Shown here: positions 45,985 through 54,623 of the stretch, piece after piece | Layout: every line of letters starts with the position of its first letter | Numbering within the stretch: the stretch's first letter is position 1 | Source of the DNA: Streptomyces hygroscopicus subsp. hygroscopicus | GTDB lineage: Bacteria > Actinomycetota > Actinomycetes > Streptomycetales > Streptomycetaceae | DNA length: 64,000 nt | Direction: 5' to 3' | Assembly (NCBI RefSeq): GCF_001553455.1 | Contig: NZ_BBOX01000116.1 | Location: forward strand, 1 to 64,000 | Position numbers and translations under genes: made by a program | Notes under the pieces: generated by a model | What the model saw: the letters and a program-made list of their open reading frames with translations, nothing else | Told to the model about the DNA's origin: nothing | The model's database searches: none

Positions 45985-46366
45985 TCAGATGGGTCTCACG
46001 AGGGCCGGCGCACCGCCGCCCTGCGCACCGTCGCCGGGCACGGCACGTCCACGCCGCCGACACCCCGCGACCAGGCGCTCGCCGCGATGGTCACCGCCTG
46101 GGACACCGCCCGGCAGCGATGGGCCGGGGACCCGCACGGGGAGACCGATGACCTGCTGCCGGCCGCCCGCCGCACGGACGTCGCCGCCCGCCGGCCGCGC
46201 CAGCACGCCGGGGAACTCACCGACGCCCGCCGCTTTCCCCTGGCCGGTGACGCCGGCGGCATCGAGTTCGCCGTCGGCGACCTGGTGCGCATCACCCGCA
46301 ACGACTACCGCTCCCAGCGGAGTAACGAGCCGGATGTCTTCAACGGGTTCCGCGGCGTCGTCCTCC
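45985..46366 (+). pseudogene. MobF/TraA-type relaxase-helicase fragment
   Basis: The frame reads TAALRTVAGHGT, then TPRDQALAAMVTAWDTARQR, then AVGDLVRITRNDYRSQRSNE and PDVFNGFRGVVL. The NDYR...DVLNG-x-RG segment is typical of the RecD-like helicase part of TrwC/TraA relaxases of actinomycete conjugative elements. The relaxase domain and C-terminus are missing; the right end abuts the C-terminal codons of the TetR gene at about 46366, which marks a recombination joint. Confidence 0.65.
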
Positions 46367-46909
46367 GCCCAGGAGCGGGCGAGCTGGTAGGCGTAGAGGC
46401 GGCCTGTTCCTCCAGGGTGCGGCCGACGGTGAAGTTGGTCACCGAGTAGAGCGCCCGCGCCGCTTCGCCGTCGTCGAAGCCCGTCTCACGCAACACGCCG
46501 ACGAGGCTGTCGGCGAAGCCCAGGGTGTTCGGGCCGGTCGAGTGCGTACCGGCGAAGACGCGTGCGCCGTCCCGATGGGCGAGGAGGGCCGTACGCAGCG
46601 CGCGGGCGAGGCGCGCCACTCTCTCGCTCCAGTCGCCGTCCCCTGCCGGCCCGGCGGCGTCGGCGACGCCGCCGACCATCCGCTCTGCCATCGCGGTGAG
46701 CAGGTCCTGCTTGGTCGCGAAGTATTGGTCGCGAAGTAGCGGTACAGGGCCCCGGCCTGGACGACCAGCGCATCGGCGAGCCGGCGCATGGTCAGCGCGT
46801 CGAGCCCGGACTCGTCCAGCAGGTCGAGGGCGGTCTGGATGGTGCGGGCCTGGCTGAGCCGGGCGGGCCGGCCTCTGGTCGGGCTTGACGGGGTGCTCGC
46901 GGACCTCAC
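46367..46909 (-). pseudogene. TetR-family regulator disrupted by a 14-bp tandem duplication
   Basis: From GTG 46909 the N-terminal helix-turn-helix is intact: ARLSQARTIQTALDLLDESG, then LDALTMRRLADALVVQAGAL and YRYFATN. The frame is then lost at the tandem duplication 46711-46738 and resumes one frame over as KQDLLTAMAERMVGGVADAA, then ALYSVTNFTVGRTLEEQAA, the TetR ligand domain. Removing one 14-bp copy restores one frame. The 3' end is cut at the relaxase joint near 46366. It is divergent from the flavin monooxygenase gene and shares the palindromic operator. Confidence 0.85.
46711..46738. repeat. 14-bp perfect tandem duplication
   Basis: TTGGTCGCGAAGTA occurs twice head to tail (46711-46724 and 46725-46738). 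Fourteen is not a multiple of three, so it shifts the frame of the TetR gene. It looks like a replication-slippage event. Confidence 0.95.
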
Positions 46910-46943
46910 TATACTGAACACCGTTCACGTGAACGGTGTTCAG
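46885..46943 (+). promoter_or_regulatory. Promoter with perfect 30-bp TetR operator
   Basis: CTGAACACCGTTCAC directly followed by its reverse complement GTGAACGGTGTTCAG (46914-46943), a perfect palindrome. Just left, TTGACG (46885-46890) and TATACT (46910-46915) could be -35 and -10 boxes for the rightward gene, 19 bp apart, so a bound repressor would sit on the -10 and start site. It lies between the TetR remnant and the divergent monooxygenase gene. Confidence 0.85.
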
Positions 46944-46965
46944 TAAATAGAGGAGGACATCTCCG

Positions 46966-47406
46966 GTGCACACCGATGTGACCGTCGTGGGCGCGGGCCC
47001 GACCGGACTGGTGCTCGCCTGCGAGCTGGCACTGGCCGGCGTACGGACCCGGGTCCTGGAGCGCCGCACCGAACCGCAGCGCCATTCGCGGGCGCTGAGC
47101 CTGCACCCGCCCAGCGTGGAACTGTTGGACCAGCGGGGGCTGCTCGACCGGTTCCTCCCGCTCGGCCGGACCGTGCCGGGCTGGCACTTCGCGGGGCTGC
47201 GCACCCAGCTGGACTTCAGCGCCCTCGACTCCCGGCACGGCTACACCCTCTTCCTGGCCCAGGCGCGCACCGAGGTGTCGCAGCGCGTGTACGACGTGCT
47301 GTTCTCCTCCGGAGTCGGCGGTTTCCTGATCCCCGACGACCGTCTGAAGTGGATTCTGCGGGACATCCGTTCCTCCTGGGCGGCCAGCGCCGAGCGGGAG
47401 GGATGA
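46966..47406 (+). CDS. Truncated FAD-dependent aromatic monooxygenase with a foreign tail
   Basis: 146 residues from GTG 46966 (AGGAGG eight bases upstream). The first 105 residues are the N-terminus of a class A flavin hydroxylase: VTVVGAGPTGLVLACELALA, VLERRTEPQRHSRAL, then LHPPSVELLDQRGLLDRFLP. Such proteins are about 500 residues long. After LFLAQARTE, where the family continues with its substrate domain, the frame changes to an unrelated 40-residue tail (YDVLFSSGVGGFLIPDDRLK) that I do not recognise. It looks like a deletion fusion and is unlikely to be active. Its stop overlaps the hydrolase start. Confidence 0.75.
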   Translation: MHTDVTVVGAGPTGLVLACELALAGVRTRVLERRTEPQRHSRALSLHPPSVELLDQRGLLDRFLPLGRTVPGWHFAGLRTQLDFSALDSRHGYTLFLAQARTEVSQRVYDVLFSSGVGGFLIPDDRLKWILRDIRSSWAASAEREG

Positions 47407-48095
47407 TGGCCACCTTCGTTCTCGTGCACGGTTCGTGGCTCGGCGGCTGGGCGTGGGAGCGGGTCGCCCCCGTGCTGCGGGCGTCCGGTCACACCGTCCT
47501 GTGCCCCTCACTCGCCCCGGCCGCACCCGGCGTCGGACTGAGCACCCACATCGCCGAGGTCGTCGCTCTGATCGACAGGCACGATCTCACCAACGTGGTC
47601 CTCGTGGGCCACAGCTACGGAGGCATGGTCATCACCGGCGCAGGACACGAGCGACCGCACCGCATCCGGCAACTCGTGTATCTGGACGCGTACCTTCCCT
47701 CGCCGGGCCAGTCCGCCTTCGATCTCCAACCTGTTCTGCGCGATGCGTGTGATGCCGCTGCCGCCTTGCGACCGGAGCGGGAGGCATGGCTGATCCCGCC
47801 CTTCGGCTTCGAGACCATGGGGCTCACCCCGGCCGACCTGAAGTGGGTGACCGCCAGGGCCCGGCCGATGAGCCGCGCCACCCACGAGGAGCCCCTGCCT
47901 GGCCCCGTCCCCGGCCATCCTCACCTGCCGGCGACGTACATAAGGTTCGGAGCGTCACCCTTCTTCGCCGACGCGGCGAATACGGCGCTACGGCGCGGGG
48001 CCCGGGTCCTGACCATCGAAGACGCCGCCCATCTGGCGCCCATCACCGACCACGAGCGCCTATGCGCGGCGCTCGGCCGGACAAGCTGGGCTTGA
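47403..48095 (+). CDS. Alpha/beta hydrolase (EstC/salicylate-esterase-like)
   Basis: 230 residues from ATG 47403, overlapping the upstream stop. The fold is complete: ATFVLVHGSWLGGWAWERVA, VLCPSLAPAAPGVGLSTHI, nucleophile elbow VLVGHSYGGMVITGA, and EDAAHLAPITDHERL with the catalytic His. This group (about 230 residues, beginning with FVLVHG) includes plant MeSA esterase-like and EstC carboxylesterases. With the truncated monooxygenase it formed a TetR-controlled detoxification or aromatic-modification unit. Confidence 0.87.
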   Translation: MMATFVLVHGSWLGGWAWERVAPVLRASGHTVLCPSLAPAAPGVGLSTHIAEVVALIDRHDLTNVVLVGHSYGGMVITGAGHERPHRIRQLVYLDAYLPSPGQSAFDLQPVLRDACDAAAALRPEREAWLIPPFGFETMGLTPADLKWVTARARPMSRATHEEPLPGPVPGHPHLPATYIRFGASPFFADAANTALRRGARVLTIEDAAHLAPITDHERLCAALGRTSWA

Positions 48096-48229
48096 TCCTG
48101 AGCCGTACGCCGGCACCGGCACCGGCATCACCACGCTGATCCCTTCCTGAGCGCGCGCCAGTCGACTACTGGCTCGGCCTGGACCATCAGCATGAGCCCG
48201 GTTGCGTTCCGGTGACCGGCCGGCATGTC

Positions 48230-48630
48230 TCAGCCGCAGTCGTTGCGGTTGATCTTCAGTGAGCGGGTCTGGCCGTTTCAGGTTGTAGGAACGCAGGTCG
48301 TGGATGGAGCCGCCGCTGCGGGGCACGCACACCCATCGACCGGCGAAATTGCGCTTCTCGTGGACGCGGGCGGTGCGGTCGGAGTTGTTCCTGATCGCGC
48401 TGCCGCGGTGGCGGATCGCGGTGGGCAGATCATTCACACTGCCGTCCACGGCACGCCGTACCCACGGCTGACCCACGAAGTTGATCTCCGGATGGATACA
48501 TACCCCAGCCATCAGGACAGTCAATGAGGGCGCGCGTGATGCTGGGGGTGGCGGAGGCCGATGTCACCATCGTCACGGGACGACAGGTCAGGGCTGCGGC
48601 CCCGGCGGCACGCATCACAGTGCTGATCAC
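48230..48630 (-). pseudogene. Peptidase inhibitor I36/beta-gamma-crystallin-like secreted protein, two frameshifts
   Basis: Read leftward from GTG 48630: a signal-like AGAAALTCRPVTMVTSASAT, then ALIDCPDGW; one extra G shifts the frame; then VCIHPEINFVGQPWVRRAVD, NDLPTAIRHRGSAIRNNSDR and VHEKRNFAGRWVCVPRSGGS, then IHDLRSYNL; one extra A shifts again; then RSLKINRNDCG and the stop at 48230. Paired Cys-containing repeats with SI-x-NN and C-x-x-G-x-x-I-x-DL-x-x-Y are typical of Streptomyces I36-family exported proteins. Each break is a single base, so sequencing error is as possible as decay. Confidence 0.75.
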
Positions 48631-48862
48631 ATGACAGAGATAGACCCCGCGGCCGTGCGACGTGGTGGCACGACGCGAAGATTCACTCCGGAGGGTGCGC
48701 GGACGCCATCACACATACAACCCTTGGGCTCCATCGCGGGTCTCCTGATCGGCAACCGCCTCGCGAAGCCGTGGCTGCCTGCCGGCGAACGCGGGCGGAA
48801 TGCCACCCATTGACTGCGGATACCTGCCAAGGTATCCCCCGCATGCTGCAGGAGAACCCCGC

Positions 48863-50338
48863 GTGCACAAGCACCTTCGTATCGCTCTCGCGACGGCCGT
48901 CGTGGCCTCACTGACGGGCGGTGCGCTCACGTTATCGGCGGCGTCGGCCATGGCGGCGGACTCGACGACGGTTCCGCGCGCCGACTTCGACGGCGACGGC
49001 ATCGGCGACGTCGCCTTCTCGGCCGCCGGCGCTTATGTGAACGGCAAGGACACCGCGGGCCGGCTCGTGGTGCTCTACGGCACCTCCACCGGTGTGTCGT
49101 CCGCCAAGCGGACGGTGCTCAGCCAGAACAGCGCCGGCGTCCCCGGCACCGCGGAGGCCCAGGACGCCTTCGGCGGGGAGAGCGCCTACGGTGACTTCAA
49201 CAGCGACGGTTACGACGACATCGCCGTGGCCGCGGCCGGCGAGGACGTGGGCGGCGACATCGACGGCGGCACCCTCGCCGTGCTGTGGGGCTCGGCCTCA
49301 GGCATTACCGGCACCGGTGTCACGATCGCGGACCCGGCCCCGTCGTCGCACGACTCCTGGGGCAAGAACCTGGCCGCCGGCGACTTCGACGGCGACGGGA
49401 AGGACGATCTGGCCGTCGGCAACACCTCCAGCACCGTCTACGTCTACAAGGGCGGCATCAGCACCTCCGGCACCGCCGGCGGCCGCTACACGATCAAGCC
49501 CCCGATCCAGTCCGGTGGCAGCGCCCGGGGCCCGCTGAACCTCACCGCCGGTGACGTCAACGGCGACAGCCGCACCGACCTCGTGGTCGACGGCTTCGAG
49601 ACGCGGACCGACTGGGGCTGGAACACCAACTACTACGTGCCGGGCACCGCGAGCGGCCTCAGCACCTCCTCAGCGCAGACCCTCAAGCCCGGCGTCATCA
49701 CGGCCATCGGCGACGTCAACGGTGACGGCTTCGGCGACATCGTCAGCGGCGCCTCCTGGAACAATACGACGGACGACGGCACGACCATCCCGGACTCCGC
49801 CCTGGGCGGCAAAGTCAACATCACCTACGGCTCCAACAGGGGCCCCGGCTCGACCACGGGCATCACCCAGAACACCGGCAACGTCCCCGGCGGCTCGGAG
49901 AAGAACGACCGGTTCGGCTACGAGCTCGACCTGGGCGACATCAACGGCGACCACTACCAGGACATCGTCATCAGCGCCGCGGGCGAGGACCTGAACGGCG
50001 TCGCCGACACCGGCGCGGTCACCGTCCTGTACGGTTCCGCGAGCGGCCTGAACACCGGCTCCGGCGCCCAGTACTTCGCACAGAGCACCGCGGGCGTGCC
50101 CGGCGACGACGAGAAGTACGACGGGTTCGGCCTCGACACCAAGCTCGACGACGTCACCGGCGACGGCAAGGCCGACCTGCTGGTCAGCTCCTGGGAGAAC
50201 TCCGGCAACGGCGCGGTGACGTACCTGCCCTCCAGCGGCACAAAGATCACCACGACCGGAGCCCGCTCCATCTCGCCGAGCTCATCGGGAGTCTCCACCA
50301 CCGGCACACCGAACTTCGGCGCCAACTTCGCCGACTGA
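48863..50338 (+). CDS. Secreted FG-GAP/VCBS-repeat (integrin alpha-like) protein
   Basis: 491 residues from GTG 48863 (AGGAG upstream). A Sec signal ends near ASAMAADS. Seven calcium-binding loops of the DxDGDGxxD type follow: ADFDGDGIGDVAF, GDFNSDGYDDIAV, GDFDGDGKDDLAV, GDVNGDSRTDLVV, GDVNGDGFGDIVS, GDINGDHYQDIVI and DDVTGDGKADLLV. That matches one seven-bladed propeller. No catalytic domain is attached. Such Streptomyces proteins are abundant exoproteins of unclear function, probably involved in adhesion or binding. Confidence 0.9.
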   Translation: MHKHLRIALATAVVASLTGGALTLSAASAMAADSTTVPRADFDGDGIGDVAFSAAGAYVNGKDTAGRLVVLYGTSTGVSSAKRTVLSQNSAGVPGTAEAQDAFGGESAYGDFNSDGYDDIAVAAAGEDVGGDIDGGTLAVLWGSASGITGTGVTIADPAPSSHDSWGKNLAAGDFDGDGKDDLAVGNTSSTVYVYKGGISTSGTAGGRYTIKPPIQSGGSARGPLNLTAGDVNGDSRTDLVVDGFETRTDWGWNTNYYVPGTASGLSTSSAQTLKPGVITAIGDVNGDGFGDIVSGASWNNTTDDGTTIPDSALGGKVNITYGSNRGPGSTTGITQNTGNVPGGSEKNDRFGYELDLGDINGDHYQDIVISAAGEDLNGVADTGAVTVLYGSASGLNTGSGAQYFAQSTAGVPGDDEKYDGFGLDTKLDDVTGDGKADLLVSSWENSGNGAVTYLPSSGTKITTTGARSISPSSSGVSTTGTPNFGANFAD

Positions 50339-50356
50339 CCACCACCCCAACCGCGC

Positions 50357-50391
50357 ACCGGGCCCGCTCCCCACCGGGACGCGGGCCCGGT
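50357..50391. terminator. Hairpin terminator after the FG-GAP gene
   Basis: ACCGGGCCCGC (50357-50367) pairs with GCGGGCCCGGT (50381-50391), an 11-bp stem with a 13-nt loop, 19 bp after the stop codon. Confidence 0.8.
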
Positions 50392-50790
50392 CCGTCGGAT
50401 CTGCTCGAAGAGGTCGTCAATGCGACCATCCGGCAGGGGTCCTGCGGGCACCTGAAGGCCGACAGCCAGGGGCTTTCTCCTTTGGCTGACCGGTTCCTGG
50501 TGCGGGAATGTCCGGGGATCGGTGCTGGTTGGAGTATTCGCGGGTGCCGACCGGTGGACAGTGTCCCCGGGCCTCACCTACCGCCTGTGGGGAAGATCGT
50601 TCGGCTGAAGCCCCACGGTGCCTTTCGCCGCGAAGGCGACCGCCACCGCCGGCAGCCCGCACCCCACAGTCCGGCGTCGGCCAGGTTCCCCCGTCCTGGC
50701 CGACGCACTCTTCCACGCCTGGGCACGCATGCGAAGGCCGGCACCGTACGTTCTGGCGCCGGCCTTCGGCAGATACCGTGCGGCAACACG
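50392..50790. other. About 400 bp without a recognisable gene
   Basis: Short frames are open on both strands, none with a family match. It lies between the terminator of the FG-GAP gene and the truncated 3' end of the Ldh2 pseudogene and is probably decayed DNA. Confidence 0.45.
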
Positions 50791-51570
50791 GATCTCTCAT
50801 GGGGAAGCCGAAGAGCGAGCCGGTGAGGACCTGGATGAGCAGGGAGAGGACGAAGCCGCGGTGCTCGCCGAAGACCATCGCCGCACGGGCGGCGTCGGGG
50901 TCGTCAGTGAACGTGCCGTGCTCGTCGACGAAGCAGCCCGGGGCAGCGGAGAGCGGGAGCGCCGCGCCTCCCAGAGCACGCCCGTGGGGGCCAGCGTGGT
51001 CGGCATGTCCGCGCTGACCGTTCCGTCGCTGGTCGGAAAGGCGAAGCTGACCGGGTTGACGCCGAGGAAGGGGGTCCGGGCGCCGTGCACCGTGGTCTCC
51101 GGGCGCGAGGTGTTAGCCACCAGGCCGACAAGACCCCGCTCGGCGATCTATTCACTCCATGATGCATGGATGCCGTGGCGCTGGCAGTTGACCATGCCGA
51201 CGAGGCCCACACCCCGGCGCGCCTTGCAGACGGCGAAGCGGACGGCGAAGTCGGCGCAGAGCAACCCGTCTTGGCGTCCACGACCGCCATGGTGCCGCGC
51301 TCGTGCTTGATGCGGGGCGGGCCGACGCGCTGGGAGAAGAGCTGCGACTCGAAGGCGAACTTGGCCAGGCCGTACGACGGCTTCCCTCGTAGTTCGCCGT
51401 CGAGGCAGTGCTCCACGACACGGCCGATCCCTCCGCCGGGGACACCGGCCCGGGTGCAGACGATCGTCATGAGCGCACGGACATCGTCGATACCGACGTC
51501 CAGGCGGGCGGCTTGCGCCGGGCCGGGCCCGACCGAGGGGGCGCTGTCCTGCTCGGCGGGCTTCGAGCAG
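50790..51570 (-). pseudogene. Ldh2/malate dehydrogenase-family oxidoreductase, broken
   Basis: Reading leftward across frames: RLDVGIDDVRALMTIVCTRA, then LRGKPSYGLAKFAFESQLFS, IKHERGTMAVVDAKTG, VGLVGMVNCQRHGIHASW, an interruption, RGLVGLVANTSRPETTVHGA, then TPFLGVNPVSFAFPTSDG, and finally FGEHRGFVLSLLIQVLTGSL. This is the NADH-dependent Ldh2 fold (YlbC/ureidoglycolate dehydrogenase group) with several frameshifts and the last third missing. Confidence 0.85.
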
Positions 51571-51610
51571 GAAGGTAAGGGCTGATGAGGGCCGATCTCT
51601 TGGGCAAGTA

Positions 51611-52586
51611 TCAGGCGCGTCTCCGGACGTGGTGGTGGGCGGGGAGACGACGGGCCCCGGGCGGTGGTGCGGCGCCCGGGGCGGGCGTGTCAGCGGGGGC
51701 GCGTACCAAGTGCTGAAGAACGGTGTGGCCGCGGTCGATGAGGACGGTGTCGGTCTTGGTCAGGCCGGTGCTGAGGTAGGAAACGCCCAGGCGGGCAGTG
51801 AGCAGGACGAGCGCGCGCTGCTCGGTCGACGACAGCGGCCGGCCGTATCCGGTGAGAAAGGCGGCACGCAGGTCGGGTCGGATGGGCCACGCGGCGCCGC
51901 ACAGCCAGACGAGGTCCTCGACCGCGATACCCGGCGCGGACTCCTCGAAGTCGATCAGGCTGTGATGCCCCGCTGCCTCGTCCCAGAGCCAGTTGCGGGG
52001 GGAGTAGTCGCCGTGACGGTAAGCCAGCGGAAGTGGGCCGGGCGAGGTCGGGCAGGTCGTGGGCTGCGTCCCGGACGAGGTCCTGTTCGGCGGGGGAGAG
52101 CTGGTCGCCGAGGCGTTCCAGGGTCACGGCGGCCTCGTCGGCCTGCGCGGTCACCGACGCCATGATGCGCTGGTGCTCGCGGTCGTCGATGGGTTCCGGG
52201 GTGTCGTGCCAGCGGCGCAGCAGGTCACCGGCAAGCCGGTGCACATGCTGTTCCTCTGTCTGTTCCAGCGGCAGTCCGCGCACGACGCGACCTGGGAGCG
52301 CGGAGAGGACAACCGCCGACCGTTCCGGGTCACCGGCCAGCAGGTGCGGCGCCTCGGTGTCAGCGAGCGCCCGCGCCGCGTGCTCGCACCCCTTCACCTC
52401 GCGCTCGTACTTCTCGAGGGAGGGGTACAGCTTGATGAATGCCTCGCCGTGGTCCGCGCGAACGCGCCAGACGCGGGAGTCGCCGCGCGGCCAGGAGGCG
52501 TCCGTCACGGCGGCGGTGTCCATGCCGGCGACGTGACGGGTGACCCACTGGTGCAGGTCCGAGGGCAGGGAGGTGGCGTGTGTCAT
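51611..52586 (-). pseudogene. Aminoglycoside phosphotransferase-like kinase with one frameshift
   Basis: From ATG 52584-52586: LPSDLHQWVTRHVAGMD, RVWRVRADHGEAFIKLYPSL with the ATP-binding Lys, and LERLGDQLSPAEQDLVRD. A single extra base near 52034 breaks the frame; one frame over it continues LPLAYRHGDYSPRNWLWDEA with the catalytic HxDxxxxN and SLIDFEESAPGIAVEDLVWL with the metal-binding Asp. Apart from that base all APH-family motifs are intact. It may be a recent pseudogene or a base-call error. The frame runs without a stop from the regulator gene upstream. Confidence 0.8.
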
Positions 52587-52639
52587 AGGGGCTGGCTCTT
52601 TCGCGAGGTGCGAGGAGGGCTTGATGCCGCGCAAGGCGG

Positions 52640-53760
52640 TGTTCCTTCGGGTAGACGTCGAATCTATGGGCCAGGTGGCGCGGGGGCCGTCCTGCCCGTC
52701 CGGCGCTGGCGGCGGGCCTCGGGCCGCGTCCGCGCGCTGGCCGGACGGTTCAGTGTGCGGTGGTGCGTTCAGCGCGCCGCCTCCCGCCTCAGTGGTCAAC
52801 TCGCGCTCCTGCAGGCGTTGCAGGAAGGCGTTCGCTTGGGGCTCGGTCGCCCATGGCTCGAGGGCTGCGGCCAGGTCCTCGAGATAGGTCCGGGCACGGG
52901 TCGACGCCACCAGCTGCAGGAGCGCCAGCGCCCGGTCGCCGTGGTCGAGTGCCTGGTCGAGGTCGCGCATCTGGCAGGCAGCCGTGGCGGCGACGGCCAT
53001 GCGAAGGCCCACGGCGCGCGTCTGGTGGGCGTCGGACAGATCTCCTGCTTGGCGGCTCCAGCCGAGGGCGGTCTTGGGCTTGCGCAGGTCGCGGAAGATC
53101 TCGGTGGCGTCCGCGGCCAGGCGGCCGGGGGTGACGTAGGAGAGCCGCGGGGCGTCTCGGACGCCGGGGTTGATCTTGGCGAGCCAGGATTCCGCCCGGT
53201 TCAGGGCAGTGCTCGCCTCGGTCGCGTCCCCCATCCGGGCGAGCGCGCGGGCCTCGGCCAGTTGGCGAAGGCCTGGACCCGGCGGGACGCGTGGCGGCGG
53301 CCGCGGTGGAAGACCCCCTGGGCCATGTCGAGGGCCTGGTCCGGTGCGCCCTCCAGAATGGTGTGCAGGGCCATGGTGGTCAGGACGTAGGCGCCCATCT
53401 CGATGTCGCCGCCGGCGCGGGCCAGGCGCAGAGCCTGCACGAAATGCTGCTGGGCGGCCGCGCTGTCCCGGCGTCGAGCAGCGGGAGGGCCCGTTCGTTC
53501 AGGCAGCGCCGGATCGGGCTCAGCCGCCAGTTGGCGCCCCCGAACTGGGCGTCCCACACACGGGCCTGCTCGGCCGCGTCCGTCACCTCCTTCAGGTCCT
53601 CCGCGCCGATCAGCAGGCCGGGACCGCTGCTCGCGTACTCGGCGGGGTCCGCAGGGGCCGGTGCGGGCGCCGGGTCGGCGGGGACGGCGGGGACGGCGAG
53701 CCAGCGGGTGACGGGCAGCACGTAGCCGGCCGCGGCGAACGCACCGCCCGGTCCGTCGGC
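52640..53760 (-). pseudogene. Streptomyces regulator with TPR-like C-terminal region, decayed
   Basis: Leftward: GGAFAAAGYVLPVTRWLAVP, then GPGLLIGAEDLKEVTDAAEQ and VWDAQFGGANWRLSPIRRCL; a shift and a missing segment near 53470; then QQHFVQALRLARAGGDIEMG, TTMALHTILEGAPDQALDMA; a shift near 53230; then RLSYVTPGRLAADATEIFRD and QMRDLDQALDHGDRALALLQ. This is a common Streptomyces family with an N-terminal helix-turn-helix and tetratricopeptide-like helices. The helix-turn-helix is absent, and the end runs into the kinase frame without a stop. Confidence 0.7.
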
Positions 53761-53854
53761 GGCGCTCCAGTGAGCGCGCGCCCTCGATGGCCTCCTCGCG
53801 GTCGCGAGGGAAGACCGGCCCTCGGTATTGGGGCCTAATCAACTGTCGCCAGTT

Positions 53855-54000
53855 CTCCATGGAGCCCGCCTGGATGGTGACCGTAGGTAACCTCCGGCAG
53901 GGCATTCGCGTGCGACAACGGGGCGGCTCTCCTGGAGATGCTGACGGATGGTCGCGATGAGTCCGGGAGTGAGGATGCCGAGGTCGTTGATCAGCTCGGC
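53855..54000 (-). pseudogene. Possible tyrosine-recombinase tail, second copy
   Basis: The frame reads LAELINDLGILTPGLIATIR, then QHLQESRPVVA and GGYLRSPS. It resembles the C-terminal part of the recombinase at 54.5-55.2 kb (LLNKVG...AAIRQQLLEMPAPVIA...GGHLQSPS). A 24-bp match at 53872-53895 supports the link. The fragment is short and internally deleted, so this is tentative. Confidence 0.4.
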
Positions 54001-54623
54001 GAGAGCGTGAAGCACTGGTCCCACCCCCGCCCGGAGCCGTCATGTCGTGTGGATGGTGACCCTCAAGACTGGGAGTACCCGGCCTGGGGCGACCTCTCGT
54101 TCGCCGATGCGCTCGGCTCCCATACGCAGGTAGAACCCTTCGGCGTGGGGGTCGGATTCCAGGGTCAGGGTGTGAAAGCCCGCGCTGCGGGCCGAGGCGA
54201 TGGCGTGTTCCCAGAGCGTCCGCCCCAGCCCGGTGCCGATCGCCTCAGGTTCGAGGAACAGGTCTGCCAGCTCGCCGTGCGGAGGTTCGCCTGTGATCTG
54301 GTAATAGCCCGCCACCACACCGTTCCACTCCGCGACAACGACGTGCCCGTCACGAACGGTGGCGGAGCTGACCGACAGCATTTCCGCCATCCGGTCCAGC
54401 ATCGCCTGTGGATAACCCCAGTGCCCCTTCGACCGCCGTGTCAGCGCCGTGAGCACTCCCGCCTCATCGGGCTCAGCAGTTCGTAAGATGATCTCGTTCA
54501 TGGGGCGGAGTATCACCTGCCTTGCCCTTGTGGAGCGAGGGGATTTCACTCGGCAGACCCCGGTCGCGCCCCAGCGCCAGGACTCTGCGCGGTCCAGCCG
54601 GATGGTGACTGTAGGTGGCCTCC
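53872..54623. repeat. 24-bp direct repeat pair flanking a GNAT gene
   Basis: GGATGGTGACCGTAGGTAACCTCC (53872-53895) and the same sequence with three changes at 54600-54623. On the minus strand both lie at the 3' end of a recombinase-like tail and upstream of a leftward gene (the regulator remnant and the GNAT), so the unit 'recombinase tail plus leader' may have been duplicated. Confidence 0.6.
54040..54501 (-). CDS. GNAT-family N-acetyltransferase
   Basis: 153 residues from ATG 54499-54501; upstream in-frame codons are recombinase remnant. The GNAT core is clear: IILRTAEPDEAGVLTALTRR, VVVAEWNGVVAGYYQITG (strand beta4), ELADLFLEPEAIGTGLGRTL with the acetyl-CoA pyrophosphate loop GTGLG, and LESDPHAEGFYLRMGAERIG. 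The acceptor is unknown. The gene appears intact amid decayed neighbours. Confidence 0.88.
   Translation of the reverse strand: MNEIILRTAEPDEAGVLTALTRRSKGHWGYPQAMLDRMAEMLSVSSATVRDGHVVVAEWNGVVAGYYQITGEPPHGELADLFLEPEAIGTGLGRTLWEHAIASARSAGFHTLTLESDPHAEGFYLRMGAERIGEREVAPGRVLPVLRVTIHTT

Noticed and set aside
48960..50240. Regularly spaced DNA repeats suggesting an array
   Set aside because: They are the coding repeats of the FG-GAP calcium loops, not CRISPR; spacing follows protein blades.
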